DNA from: Diogma glabrata
Lineage: Eukaryota > Arthropoda > Insecta > Diptera > Cylindrotomidae
Assembly (NCBI GenBank): GCA_963693315.1
Contig: OY856188.1
Span: 99,608,915 to 99,672,914, forward strand
Direction: 5' to 3'
Length of the DNA: 64,000 bases
A program made the position numbers and the translations under genes. This document shows positions 34,950-46,654 of this stretch, piece by piece; position 1 is the stretch's first letter; each line of letters starts with the position of its first letter. The notes under the pieces are model-generated. The model saw only the letters and a list, made by a program, of their open reading frames with translations, searched no databases and had not been told where the DNA came from.

Positions 34950-37600
34950 AATTTTATTTATATAAAAATGAATGTAATAATTACAATGTGATTAAGATTT
35001 ATGTTACACATGGAAACATTTGAGTTTAATTTAATATCAAAAATTCTATTGTGTAGAACTCGACGGTTGATGAAAAAATGAATTAATTTTTTTTAGGAAA
35101 ATTTAAATTTAATACGTCACCAAAAATTGTTGCCGGAATTTCGACACAGTTAGGATTTCCGAACTCCAATTGATAGTGTTGCTTTGGACCATGAGCAGTT
35201 TTAAGCTGTCGATGGAAGCGTTCGACCATGCCATTGGCTTGCAGATGGTAAGCCGTTGTATGGATATAAAGGTTTCTATATCTAAGTGAATGTGTTCAAA
35301 TCGACCGGGTGGAATTTCGAATTGTCCATGAGGTGATTTGGTATGACGTTAAACTTTGGAAGGTTGACAGGATAAACAAGAGTTCGCCCACTGAGTTAGG
35401 TCCTTGTTTATAGTAGGCCAAAAATAATGCTCTGTGGTTAATTTACTCGTATAGCACGGACATCAGGATGAGACAAGTTGAGTAATGTTTCGAAAATCGT
35501 TAGACGTAGTGCTTTTGCGATGTATAGGCGATTGTTCCCGGTGGATGTTTCGCAGGTGATTTCTAGGCCAGGTAATTTGAAAAGCTTTAGTTTCATGTTG
35601 GAACTACTGTGACGTCTGGGATCAGAAATAAAATTCTGAAGTTCCACGTCTACTTTTTGCATGATTATGTTGTAGTCGAAGTGGGTCTTGACTGTGTCCG
35701 TTTCTGATTCTGTAGTGCGAGAGAGTTTCTCTGCCACTACATTACCTTTGAAATGGATGTGCTGAATGTCCGTTGTAAATTATTGCGTTCTATTTTTGAT
35801 TGGATAGCTCAAGCCAGAGGCTTATGAACTGTGTAAATAACGAAATCTCTATCTTCGACAAAATACCTGAAGTGTTTGATTGCTAGGAATTAAACTTATT
35901 ATATAACGGAATATTTCTTATTTGTATCTGAGAGTTTCTTTGAAAAGAATCCCAGAGGATCCCAACACTTATTGTAAAACTCCTGCAGTACTGTGCAGAC
36001 CGCAGTGTTTGATGCATGAGTATAGTGTTGCTAACCTTTGACTCGCATAGTGTATGACGGAGAAGTGTTATTGGGGTTAATTCATTTTTGATGTGTATGA
36101 ATGCTTCGTTGCAGGCCAAGCAAAGTTCTTGGCTGTCTTGGGCATCCTGAGTAGAGAAGCTGGTATAAATCAGTGGTAGTAGTTTACCATACCGACAAAG
36201 CGTTTGAATGGTTTTTTTATTGAATTTGGTGCTGGAAATTCTTTAATTGCCTTGATGCGTTCATCACTAAAGATGCATTTGGATGTCTTGATGTGAATAC
36301 TAAGCCCCACTAACTTTTAGAATAATTGATCCACGAAAAATGTGAATAATTGATCCACGTGAAACAAAAATGTCGTCTATGTAGACAAAAAAAAGTCCAG
36401 ATCTCGAAGTACTTCGTTCATGACCAAATTGCATTCGGGTGAATTCGAATAGGCCAAACGTCCTCAGGTGCGACGGGACTGAGATGGTATGCTCTGATGA
36501 GATCGATTTTAGAGAATATTTTGGAGCCATGTAAATGCATGGAGAAGTTTTGAATGTAGGGTAACGCATAACGATCAGGTGTTGTGACCGTGTTAAGTCT
36601 TCGTTACTCCCCACACGGCGCCAGTCGTGATCTTTTTTCTTCACCATGTGCCACAAGATACTGAAGAAGAGGATGGTCTGGTAATCCCTACTTCCACCAT
36701 GTGTAGGAATTTATTGAATGCTCATTTGTGTCTTCCTACTCGACCAATCCTATTTCCAATCTGCGAGGTCGCGATGCTGCAAGATGGCCTTCAGTAACTA
36801 TATGATGGACCACGTTATGACGCACAGGTAATTCGGTTCGACAGTAAAAGAAGGGTATCGTTTGAGAATAGTGCCGTAGTCATTGTTGACTTGAAAGAGA
36901 ATCGGTGTTGAAGTGCCAAACCGTTGAGGCAATGATTGACAGCTGAGTCAGTAAATCAACCAGTCGTTTGCGCTTAAGGTCAACAAGAAAATGGAATTTA
37001 AATAAAAAGTCTCCGTCAATAATCGGACGATTCACAGCCGCTGTTGTAAAAGCATGCGTGAATGTTCGTTTGAGTCCGGTGTTGACTTATAGCAATTGTC
37101 TACCATAAGTGGGAATGCTAGAACCATTAGCAGCTAATAAGACCAGATCAAAAGACAAATGTAGAATTTTGATTGTTTTCTTGAATAAACAAATTGGTAT
37201 AAAACAGATAGGTCTGCGCCGGTGTCTCCTAAAAATATGAGCTTGTTGATTTTGTCTTGGATTAAGAGACGGTTAGAAGTTTCATTTTGGATGAATTTCG
37301 TCTCGATCCAGCTGTTATTTAGTATTTTTTATTATTGGCTTCGTCAACGTTCATTTTACCTATCAAAGACTGACGTTGATTAAAGTTACACGAAGTTGTA
37401 AACTGTCTTGTTGAAGTTTCAAAACTTGTATGGTACCAACAGAGAATTGTGGAGCGATGTGAGTTGCTGCTGTATCGTTGTTTTCCGGATTTGACGTGAG
37501 GGTTTCGTTAAACAATATTTTAATGGTCGGATGGACTATTAAGTCAATATTATGGACGCTTATGCAATCGAATTGGTTTAACTGCTGACATATACAGCAA
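34950..37600 (-). pseudogene. Decayed Ty3/gypsy element nested in the BEL/Pao relic
   Basis: From right to left on the minus strand I read a protease active site (FLGDTGADLSVL, about 37260..37220). Next comes a reverse transcriptase (36300..36656, with MWHMVKKKDHDWRR, TPFGLFEFTRM-like text and FVYIDDI). An RNase H region lies near 35750..36120. An integrase start (35438..35737, ending LLNLSHPDVRAIRVN) and integrase remains (FHRQLKTAHGPKQHY, about 35200) complete the order. The order is that of gypsy pol. All frames are broken, and no LTRs could be defined by eye. Confidence 0.8.
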
Positions 37601-37629
37601 GTACATTTGCCAAAGGACTCTGATCAACA

Positions 37630-38290
37630 AGTTAACTAAAAATTAACGATGGTGACATTCGGCCTGGCATGTTATGCACTTTTAGCGATTCGTACCCTTG
37701 TGCGAATGGCTCATGATGATGAAGAATACGCAATTTTACGTCATATATCAAACGAGTTCTATGTCGATGATTTTTTATCTGGGTTCAGTGAAATTCAGTG
37801 TGCAGTTGAACTTAAAACTAAAATGATCAAAGTTTTTCAGGAAGGAGGTTACGTATTGAATTGAGAAAACAGCGTTCCAATATTCCATCTTTGTATGAAG
37901 AACCAAACGAACGGACTATACAAAAATTAGGTAGTGTAACCAGTGGTGTAAAACCAGGTAGTGTAAAACCAGCGCTGGGATTAAATCGGAATTCTGTTGA
38001 TGACCCCACTAACTTTAAAGGTTGGCTTTGAACCCTTCTCGAATTACGAAACGTAAAATAACAACTAAAGCATCTCAGGTGTTTGATTCCTGCCTGTTGC
38101 TGAATATACTATTTTTAAAGCTTAATTGAGATGATGAACAACCTGAGGAGCTATTTTAAACATATATAAGAACATTCCATATAAGTGAGGTTGCATACGC
38201 CGCAGTTGTTTATAGCAGAGTCATCAACAAAATAGGCGAAGTACTTTTTTCCATTTTATCTGTACTTACTTCCGCTTTTATACTCGAATC
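37630..38290 (+). pseudogene. Right part of the decayed BEL/Pao element (reverse transcriptase, RNase H)
   Basis: Frame 37649..37864 begins VTFGLACYALLAIRTL and contains NEFYVDDFLSGF, the YxDD catalytic box of a Pao-type reverse transcriptase. Past its stop, GLNRNSVDD-type text and then EVAYAAVVYSRVINKIGEVL (about 38190..38245) match the usual RNase H region. Integrase is absent, so the 3' part is deleted. Confidence 0.75.
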
Positions 38291-38589
38291 GCTTATTTAA
38301 CTATTACAAGAATAGAACACAACAATGAATAAAACTAGCACAGCTTGCCGAAAACGAAGAATTTCAAAAACGATTTCTTATGCATTTATTAAAGCCATTT
38401 TACCCACTTCTCCTCAACAACCGAAACTAATTTCTTTTTCATTTAAATATTATTATAGAACTTTAAAATACATATAGTTTATATGTACTATGACAAATTT
38501 TTCGTTACGTTACGCTTTTATGCTTCTTGTTTATTTCTCCTATAATATTAAATAAATTTTCTTTAAAATAAATTCTAAAAATTTGCAGA

Positions 38590-39421
38590 TTTTATTACAA
38601 TTTAGTTTACTTTAAAACTTTACTCTATTGACAAGGTATAAATATAAAATATTCATGAATTAAAAATGCAAACAATCGAACTTTTTAGACTAGTTTTATA
38701 CATCTTAGTGTTTGTAATTGGGAATAGTTTTAGTTATAATAATTCCTATGAACATTTTAATTATGATAATAAAATTATAAGTGATAAAACTGTTTTAAAC
38801 GAATTAAAGTACTTAAGTGAGCTTCCATTGGATAAATTATTAAAAGTTAAAAAATCATTGTATGAAATCTCTTGTTTGGTTGATGGTCGAATTGAAAATG
38901 ATTTTCATAATAATAGTGAATACTTTGCAAGTGATCGATTATTAAACTTTAATAGTTTAAATGTTAAAAATCATTCACAATATGGAAATAATTATAGAAA
39001 TACTGTAGCAGCTGCATTAGTCCAAACAGACAAAGCTCAACATAATCCCGAAATGATGAAAAAGAGTTACGAACTAGAAGATCCAAAGCCAAGTAAGATT
39101 CAAACCATTTTTCAACTATCAATCACATCCTTAGCATTTTTTGCATTCGGTGGCTATTTATTATGCATGATTGTACAAGCGATAAAAAGTAAGGGTACTA
39201 CTTATTATCATCCTTCTTTGCAACCGATGACAAATGGTGCTCAAGCGGCAGCAACAAAGAAAAAACGACCAACGTTTGGAAAGCGTCGAAAACGAAGCCA
39301 TGATTATATTATCAATCGTAATTTTGAAAATGTAACAACAACTGGAGAACCGAACTCTGATGATTTATATAAAGCACTTAAATTTGCAGCAGAAAATTAT
39401 GTTAGATTTCAAGAATTATAA
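38590..39421 (+). CDS. Nested gene: signal-peptide, single-pass membrane protein (coding 38666..39421)
   Basis: The ATG at 38666 opens a frame of 251 codons, ended by TAA at 39419..39421. Residues 1-23 form a signal peptide (FRLVLYILVFVIG core). The ectodomain is Asn/Tyr-rich. A membrane segment at about 148-170 contains SITSLAFFAFGGYLLCMIVQ and is followed by AIKSKGTTYYHP. The tail is basic (KKKRPTFGKRRKRS) and ends in ALKFAAENYVRFQEL. The clean frame, unlike the wrecked elements around it, marks it as real. I recognise the layout but not the family; no function is claimed. A possible acceptor AG at 38588..38589 and a TATAAATA at 38637 precede it. AATAAA at 39629..39634 could end the transcript, which would then cross host exon 4 in antisense. 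Confidence 0.85.
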
Positions 39422-39435
39422 GGAATTACACTTAC

Positions 39436-39531
39436 CTAGTTGGATCATACATTTGATTAGCACCTCTTGGTATTCTTCCTGATACTTTAATTCCATACAA
39501 AGAATATTGATCTTCAGTTAAAGAAGATTCA
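39436..39531 (-). CDS. Host gene exon 4 (32 codons)
   Basis: The acceptor AG is at 39532..39533 after a long pyrimidine tract, and the donor GTAAGT is at 39435 downward. It encodes ESSLTEDQYSLYGIKVSGR, then IPRGANQMYDPT. Its donor side lies only 14 bp from the stop codon of the opposite-strand nested gene (38666..39421). Transcripts of the two genes would therefore overlap here. Confidence 0.85.
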
Positions 39532-40738
39532 CTAGAAAAAAAAATTGTTTGTTATTTTACTACATTTTATTGTTTTAATTGTATTAAATTATATTTTATT
39601 TATTATTTATAGAATCCATTTTAAATGAAATAAAGAAAACTGTGATTTGCTATACTAATACAATTTATATTTTTAGGGAATGTGACAGAAAGGTTGTGAC
39701 GCATGAACACATGGAGAGATAAATATTTGTTGATTTGTAAGGTTGTTAATAATTTTTGATTTAATGGTGTGACAATTCCGTGTACTCCAGTCCTTGCTAT
39801 TATTATGAGTTAAGGTGATATATCACCGGTTCTAGCAGTGAGATATCATTAGATAGTGTGATATCTTAGGGGGGCTGGCGGATGAGCTCTATTCATACAG
39901 TGGTAGCATCCTCAACCTTAGTTATGGGATATTCCTTGATAATGGCATGTTATTGCCTGTTCGAAGTAATGAGCCTTCAAATACCATCTCAGAACAGGCG
40001 TTGTGGGATGTCCTAGGTTTTTAAAAGGTTTTTATGTGTAGTTGTGACATAGTATAATTTCTACTACACAACAAATTTCATTTAAAAAATTAAAAAGAGA
40101 TTCCCTATTAGACAGAACCCGAGGTGAGTTGTAAAACTGAATATGTCAAAAGAGAGAGTGAAGTTGTAAAGTTTTATTCTGAAGATAAACGTAACGGGCT
40201 GTGTTTAAGGTGAATCATCGGCAGAGCAAGGTGTGTTTAGAATGGGTGTATTTTGTTGAGGAACTGGTTCACTATTATATTGTATTTGAAATAAAACGGT
40301 TCATATGATTGTCGAATTTGACTTTTGAAAAGTTGTCTAACTTCGCTGTCTGTATACCAATCGGTTTCCTTAGATGTTTTTAAGGTTCTGTTTAGAAGTA
40401 TCTTGCACCTTTTGCTGAAAATTGTTTATGTATTAACATAATTTTTCGTAAAATACACAGACAAGATGAGTGTCCACTTTTTCTCAGTAGCATGCTCTTT
40501 AATGTTTTGTACCTAATTTGTGTTGCTCGATAGCATAACAGAGAAGATTTATCGGTTTTTGTTTAACAATATTGTAGGCTCGTCACGGTTCGTATGAAAG
40601 CTTTCTAAATCGATATTTCGAAATTTAAGATGGTTGACAATAAATGATCTAACCGGATAAAACGTTTAGCACCATCAATCTTAGAGTTGTTCAAGATCTG
40701 TAATACATTAAAGTATATCTTATAAAAATGATATTTAC
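39532..40738. other. Intron with small repeats
   Basis: A perfect 14-bp palindrome, GGTGATATATCACC, lies near 39813. A segment near 40015..40090 (AAAGGTTTTTATGTGTAGTT, then GTGACATA) resembles 61960..62030, so it is a dispersed repeat. There is no coding frame. Confidence 0.45.
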
Positions 40739-40853
40739 CTTTGCTCTTCGTCAATAATTGGAGTTACCGTACCTCCCCGCGTCCCATATTGACTGTAATA
40801 AGGTTCCTCATATCCGCCTCGTGTTCCACGTTCTGGTGAGCTCATGTAACCAT
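40739..40853 (-). CDS. Host gene exon 3, YMSSPER...YYSQYGTR block
   Basis: The acceptor AG is at 40854..40855 and the donor GTAAA at 40738 downward. It encodes a segment with GYMSSPERGTRGGYEEPYY followed by SQYGTRGGTVTPIIDEEQ. This block is the most family-specific stretch outside the coiled coils. It contains several Tyr residues in acidic or Pro contexts that could be kinase substrates, which is inference. The exon enters in phase 1 and leaves in phase 2. Confidence 0.88.
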
Positions 40854-40855
40854 CT

Positions 40856-42255
40856 TAAATTAAATAAATAAAGTAAAATTTGTATTCATAGAAATTGATA
40901 ATAAATCAATAATATTGATAAAAATTCACTGTAATCCTTAACAAAATTCACCATAACTTTTGCTAGGAATTTCACAGTAAATAATAAAATAATTAAGAAG
41001 AGAAAAACACAGATAAAACAGTTTTCAATTCTTATTTTGATTCTTATAGTAAGAAAACTGCTGGTTTTAGTAAATCAATCGATGCATTTAAATAAAACTT
41101 TTGCCTTCCACATTTGATTGTTTCATGACTTTTTATACAAGTCAACTAATACTGAGTTACTTTGAAGATAAAGACAAAATATTTTGAAATAGTGAACGTA
41201 CCGTCATAAGATAACTCGTGCTCTTTGAAATAGAAGAAGGTAACAAAATGCCAATTGGTAAGATAAAAAGTTCAGATAAATAACAGCCTTAATGTGGACA
41301 TTTTGACAACACCAAACTGCCCGGCGAGTGGATTCCGGAGTAAAAACAGAACAACTGCTATAACTAGCTAAAATAATTAAAAAGCTAAGATAATATTCCT
41401 TAGACGATTTTAAAGTTAGGAAAGGTGTTGCAAACGAAAATGCAAGCTCTAGTAGGATAGGCGGAGGCACGTAAGTTTTTAAAAAAGTTGTGGTTTGTAT
41501 TAAAAATAACAAGCAACTATTATCTCATTTCGTGCCCACAGAATTTGGCTGTCTTGCATTTAACCATTGTTTATTATTGTAAAATAACCAAGATTTGAAC
41601 AATATAACTGAAATATGTGTTCATGCTTAAAATTTATCAGTAGCTGTTGAAGGAAATTATCAGTAGCTGTGAAAGGAAAAGTTAATCAGCTAAAACGTAG
41701 TAAAGTCATGCCAACCCAAATCAGCATAAATACATCAGAAATAACCTAAACAAAGGTCAAATTTAAATAAATAAGTCGTTAGTTGAAGTATACATTCAGA
41801 ACTGTGCAATTAAAAGTTTTATTAACAAAACCTGTAGATAGATGGCATTTTGGTGATTTGATCAACAGACCAGACCAAACATGTTAACAATCGTTGTAAT
41901 ATGTATTTTTCAATTGACCTCTTTTGATGATAGGAAACATTTGGAGACATAAAAATACGTCGGCATTACAACTGTCATCTGCCATTAGCTAACGTAATAA
42001 CGTTTTTTACTTGTGAAATCGATTATTTTTCTTAACCTACATACACAGTTACAGATGATCTAACAACAAATCAATTTTCCTGTAAATATATCATTATACA
42101 TGTAAAAGCTAATAAAAGCTTTGTTTCTATAAACAACAACAAAACAATAACAATGGCATTAACTTTGACAACATGAAATCTATTTTATGAATAATTATAC
42201 TTTTGGAGATGTGAATGGAATTAATTGTATATGAATAAATAATAATAAACTTTAC
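40856..42255. other. Intron, nothing supported
   Basis: Open stretches at 41204..41512 and 42127..42312 lack any family pattern and read as chance frames. No inverted repeats were noticed. Confidence 0.45.
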
Positions 42256-42339
42256 CTGGAATACTGTAAAGTTGATCTGGATAAGGAAATGGAGGACCCA
42301 TGCTAGAACCATATGATCTCAATGGTTTGGCAGGAGCTC
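42256..42339 (-). CDS. Host gene exon 2 (phase 1-1)
   Basis: The acceptor AG is at 42340..42341 and the donor GTAAAG at 42255 downward. It encodes a Pro/Tyr-rich stretch with AKPLRSYGSSMGPPFPYPDQ. Its length of 84 is divisible by three, so it could be skipped without changing frame. The boundary codon with exon 1 is Gly. Confidence 0.8.
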
Positions 42340-42455
42340 CTAAATAACAAAAATAAAAAATAATACAAAAAAACAGGATTTCTAACTAGCACTACAAATA
42401 AAAAAAACATTTAACACATATAACTAATTAATTTTAAATAAACATTAATACATAC

Positions 42456-42540
42456 CAATAGTGTTTTTATTACGATCTGTATACAACCCACGTGGAAGCG
42501 TTTGAGCTGCACCAACATAATATGGAGCACCTTTCCCACC
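42456..42540 (-). CDS. Host gene exon 1 of those visible (28 codons)
   Basis: The acceptor AG is at 42541..42542 and the donor GTATGT at 42455 downward. Read in phase 0 it encodes a Gly/Tyr-rich segment with APYYVGAAQTLPRGLYTD, and it leaves one base for the next exon. The PYY..LPRGLYTD pattern fits the linker before the central region of SRCIN1-type proteins. It is the most upstream exon I can place. The preceding exon must lie upstream, but no candidate is visible in the rest of the window. Confidence 0.75.
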
Positions 42541-43189
42541 CTATAAATATAAAAAATAAATTAAAATAAAAGTTTCAATTGTTTCAATATTTATATTATT
42601 TATTAAGATAAAATTGTAAAGGATATGTAAATATCTACCCACTTTCATCCCTAGAGAAAATATATTTAGTTCTAAAACTTCAATAAATTTATAATTTATG
42701 GTTGAAACACAATATCGCGAATATTTTCTTTTGTTTTGTTATGTTGTAATATTTAAAACAAAAACGAATAAGAAAAACAATCAAATTTAAACAACCTAAA
42801 TTCTCTAAGGACCTTTCTTGTTTAGACTTTAAATAAGAAAAATGTATGTACATATAAATATTTAACTATACACTTGTTTGATGTTAGAAGCTATGTGGTC
42901 TTTTGAAGTTGTTATTTTAAACCTGTCAGCTTTTGTCAACTAATATAAATTTGGGACAGATTTTTTTTATTTAAATATCTTCTTATTAAAAATCTTTATT
43001 AATTTTGTGATGACGTATACGAACAGTAAAACATATTTCAGAACGAAATTTCTGTATATATTTCTGGATGGAGTAGAGAAACCGACTAATTATATTAGGA
43101 GAACCTCAATAGTGGTAAAGCTGAGGTGGCTTATGACTAGCTAGCATATTCCACGTTCACGTACCAAGAAAACAAAACTTGGAATCGTT

Positions 43190-43545
43190 AAATATATATG
43201 AGATGTTGGATATCGAGGTTGAAGGAAACGCGATACCAACCACTAATACTCGGTGTGGTTTTCAACCATATGTTAACGAAATCTTCACCAACGCATAACA
43301 GATCTGCATCAAAATACAAACTCGCACCAATGTGCAGAGATCTCTTGCAGGTATCAGCAGGGGTGAAGACAAAGGGATTATCACCACAACAGACAAAGGT
43401 TGCCCCATTTTAAATTATGCTAAACCAGTTTGGCAGCCACAGCTGAGTCAAACTTCATGGAAAATGTTGCAAACAACACAAAATGTTGCACTGCGTGTTG
43501 CAACTGGCTGTCACTTAATGGCAAACTAAGACCATCGACATGTGC
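43190..43545 (+). pseudogene. Jockey-like LINE reverse-transcriptase C-terminal fragment
   Basis: Two overlapping plus-strand frames together give the typical sequence of the region after the catalytic core: LILGVVFNHMLTKSSPTHNR, then QRSLAGISRGEDKG, then NYAKPVWQPQLSQTSWKMLQ and ALRVATGCHLMAN. A frameshift separates the two halves. This type is common in Jockey elements of insects. Confidence 0.75.
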
Positions 43546-43666
43546 AAACAAAAAAATTTTCAATTGAGCTAGAACGGAGACAAAAGAAGGGAACTGGATG
43601 TTAATGGTACTGGTTAAGCAACAAACATCAACTCATAGGTAAATATTTTTTTCTAAAGCCAGAATA

Positions 43667-43951
43667 TCAAATTCGTTCAATATTCCAAATGATTCCACCC
43701 CGACTCAAACCTCTGTAGTAAGACACCGCTCTTGTTTGTCGATTATACTGCGCACACGATGGAAGGATATTTTGAATTTCCTTAGAAGAGAATTCGCTAA
43801 AGTTATATTTATAGTAGATTGATAATTCAGCCACATTTCTTCTGTGCTGGAGTGAATCAAGCTGGTCCGTTAGTTCGGTATTACCAATCAACCTCGTTAA
43901 CCTCTTATCGTTAAATTCTACATTAGTAGAACCCAATTTCCTACCTACCAA
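43667..43951 (-). pseudogene. LINE 3' fragment in opposite orientation
   Basis: The minus-strand frame of 94 codons contains RLTRLIGNTELTDQLDSLQH, RRNVAELSIYYKYNFSEF and IQNILPS. This matches the C-terminal piece at 45103..45351 on the plus strand (KLIGNLNLTNELDPLQHRR...FYKY...IKSILPES). The two are therefore copies of related LINEs in opposite directions. Confidence 0.7.
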
Positions 43952-43971
43952 TTCTTAGAGTTTCTAACAGA

Positions 43972-45548
43972 ATGGGGCGGATAATTTTTCGTAAAAATGT
44001 CGTTCGGAAAATGCTCTTACAAATTAATATTAATAAGGCATCTGGACCTGATAGTATTCCTCCAATTATCCTTAAAACTTTTGCTAAGGAGTTAGCACCA
44101 ATCCTAACTAAAATTTTCTATTTGTCATATCAGAAAGGGATTTTTCCTGATATATATGGAAAATGGCTAGTGTACAACCAGTTTCAAAGAAAGGGGCTAA
44201 AACGGATCCAAGAAACTACAGACCTATATCAATCTTGTTGGTTGTTTCTAAAGTATTTTAGAAACATGTCAATTTTAATATTATGAGCTTCTTAGAGTCG
44301 TCAAAATTACTTAATGAAAGACAATACGGATTCCAAAAAGGAAGAGCGACGAGAGATTTACTTTCTTTTGTCACGCTGACGCATATCTGGAACAAGTCGC
44401 TTGAAAACCATGGTGAGACTTTTGGCGTTGCTCTTCATATTGCCAAAGCATTTGACAAAGTATAGCAGAACAATCTTATATGCAAATTGAGATGATAAGA
44501 CTTATTTCTTGGTTACAAAGCTTTATTTCCGAGCGGAAATTTCGGGTCAATGTTGATGGTGTTTCATCGGATGTCGTTTCAACTAATGCTTTTGTTCCTC
44601 AAGGTTCCACTTTATCACCTCCTCTTTCCTTCTCTATATTAATGACTTGCTAGATTCAACAGTTAATCCCACCCATAGTTTTGCTGATGATAGCCACTTC
44701 ATGCGTCACATGAAATGCCATATTTTTATGCACCATCAAATCTTAATGTCGCTAGATCAAACTTGATAGAGTCATTAAATATTGATTTAAAAATAATCTT
44801 GGATTGGGGAGTTGCTAACAGTGTTGAATTCTACACAAGTAAACTCAAGTTGGCCATTTTTTTAGGTTATCAACACCAAATCCGTTTTCACTAAAGTTTG
44901 ATTTAAATGATCTTTAAGAGAAAGAATCTGTTAGACTTCTAGGAGTTGAGATTGAAAATAATATGAAATGGAATTCTTATATTTTTAGCCTAGCCAAGAA
45001 CGCTGTTCAAAAATTAGGATTTTTAGGTCGTTGTCGTGAGGTTTTTAATGGCAAGCAGTTTCTTTTAATATATAAATCATTTATTCGTCCCTGCATGGAA
45101 TATTGTTCTCACACAATATAGGTGGAGCCTACATAAGTAGTTTGAAATGTCTTGATTATATACAGCGGAGAGCTGTTAAATTGATCGGAAACTTAAATCT
45201 TACTAACGAGCTTGATCCCTTGCAACATAGAAGAGCTGATTTGACGGTATTTTACAAGTATATTATGGACGAATGGGCGTTTCCGGAGATCAAATCGATT
45301 TTGCCTGAATCAGATTTTGCGCGATTTTTTAACAGAGTTTTTCATCTCTGAAATGCCTTATCGGCGTGGGTTTTTCCTGATAATTTTAATCCTGAAAACT
45401 TTAAGATTAACGTTAATAAATTCCTCAAAGAAAATTGAATAATATTCTTGAGTCCTAGTTCCCTAGTTGGCATGGTATCTACGGATATTCAGAGACGTTG
45501 ATCTATATTGGTTAACACTAAACATGCCTAACATTGAATAAAAAAAAC
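43972..45548 (+). pseudogene. Decayed Jockey/CR1-like LINE (reverse transcriptase to 3' end)
   Basis: Broken plus-strand frames run in order. First is NKASGPDSIPPIILKTFA (43972..44286). The next, from 44283 to 44465, has ERQYGFQKGRATRDLL and then HIAKAFDKV. A catalytic FADD lies near 44690. LLGVEIENNMKW is near 44938, and 45103..45351 contains the C-terminal part. The end at about 45536..45548 is AATAAA plus an A run, a normal LINE tail. It is inactive because of many frameshifts. Confidence 0.8.
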
Positions 45549-45867
45549 ACGTAAAATGAGAAGTGGAGTTTTACCTGAGAAACTGTCAACCATACATTTA
45601 AAATGAAAAAAAAAATTCAATTACTTGCTAACTGAATACTTGAGTTTAATTGTTCTCAAAAATCCACAATAATTTTTAATGTTTTTTAAATATATTTAAT
45701 AAGTTATTTTATCATATAAATAACTAAAGGAATTTTTAATTAAATATTTTATTATTGAATAAAATGTATAATTTATACAATTTTTTAATTTATAATCCCC
45801 TGGATTAAGTTTTTCAATCCCGAATCCCGGGATTAAAATATTTCGAGATTTTTGACATCTTTACTAG

Positions 45868-46035
45868 TACCTTAAAAACAATAAAAAGACATTAAAATTG
45901 GTCACCCCGTTCGATTAACCCGTTTAGCTTAGAACTTTCCTCGCTCTAAATAATCTTATTTCGAGCCACCTTGTGTCAAAACTAACTAATAAAAAAACAT
46001 GTATTAATTTTTTGGCTACAATTAAACAATATGGG
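45868..46035. mobile_element. MITE-like element, copy B (partial)
   Basis: It shares CGAGCCACCTTGTGTCAAAA and ACATGTATTAATTTTTT, and the preceding region up to GTTCGA, with the copies at 2176..2580 and 54165..54388. Neither terminus is preserved. Confidence 0.5.
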
Positions 46036-46366
46036 GAGAACGACCTTGATAGAGTTATTCGTGATATTTGCAAGACACGATTTTCAGTTTTTTGAAAAAC
46101 ACTAAAAAGTAAATGAACAGATTTTAGTAGAAAAGGGCTAGGGATTTAAGTTGGGACGGTAGACGTAAAGATACATCGATTATGACCACTTTTGGTAAAA
46201 ACAGGTGATCCGTTGTTGAGAAATTGCTCAACAAACTTTGGTCCACATAGCCTAAAAAACCTAAAATCTAAGAGGTCTTGAGCCAAACAATAACTGCCCA
46301 TATCGGGAAGTTAGAAAGTATGCAATTTTTTTTTCACAATTCGTTTGGTAATAAAATAATCAAAAT

Positions 46367-46651
46367 TGTTCAGATTACAATGTTAAAATTATTTAAAATT
46401 AATTATAATAATGTTTATTTGCCGTTAGATGGCACCTTTGTATATTTGTTAACTTTTATTCAGCAATTAAAATAACAATATAGATGTCAGTTTTATATAA
46501 TTCAATTTTGTGTAAAATATTAACAATAAAATAAAATTGTAATTTCTTCTTATTTGTGAGCTCAAACAATAAACATCAATTTTTTATAACATAATCTCAA
46601 AGTTTTTTTTTGTTTTAATTTTGATATTAAAAAGTGAAAAGTGAGCAAACA
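46367..46651 (+). repeat. BEL/Pao 5' LTR
   Basis: 285 bp, TG...CA ends. It differs from the 3' LTR at about position 17 (A here, C there). It carries a candidate polyadenylation word AATAAA and A/T-rich promoter-like sequence, and a TATATAA lies inside. Confidence 0.95.
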
Positions 46652-46654
46652 TTT

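Larger units (their letters stand above)
2921..42540 (-). other. Gene span: SRCIN1/p140Cap - KIAA1217/Sickle-tail family protein, 5'-partial
   Basis: Fifteen coding exons on the minus strand, listed separately from 42456..42540 down to 2921..3790, join without a phase conflict. They give 2523 nt, that is 840 residues plus stop. Every internal boundary has AG before and GT after the exon. The family call rests on remembered features of SRCIN1 and KIAA1217: a YMSSPER / YYSQYGTR / TPIIDEE block, a coiled coil with HMERQLANLTGVVQ, the KSVSF segment, and the long helical domain ending RCKKLTGTL. Vertebrate p140Cap is a cytoplasmic scaffold that regulates Src through Csk and binds SH3 proteins and the cytoskeleton. 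The same job here is inference. The conserved N-terminal part was not found up to 64000. Alternative or very small exons may have been missed. Confidence 0.85.

Noticed and set aside
41204..41512. 102-codon minus-strand frame with hydrophobic stretches
   Set aside because: There is no splice context, no start context and no family pattern. A/T-rich DNA easily gives Leu/Phe-rich frames.
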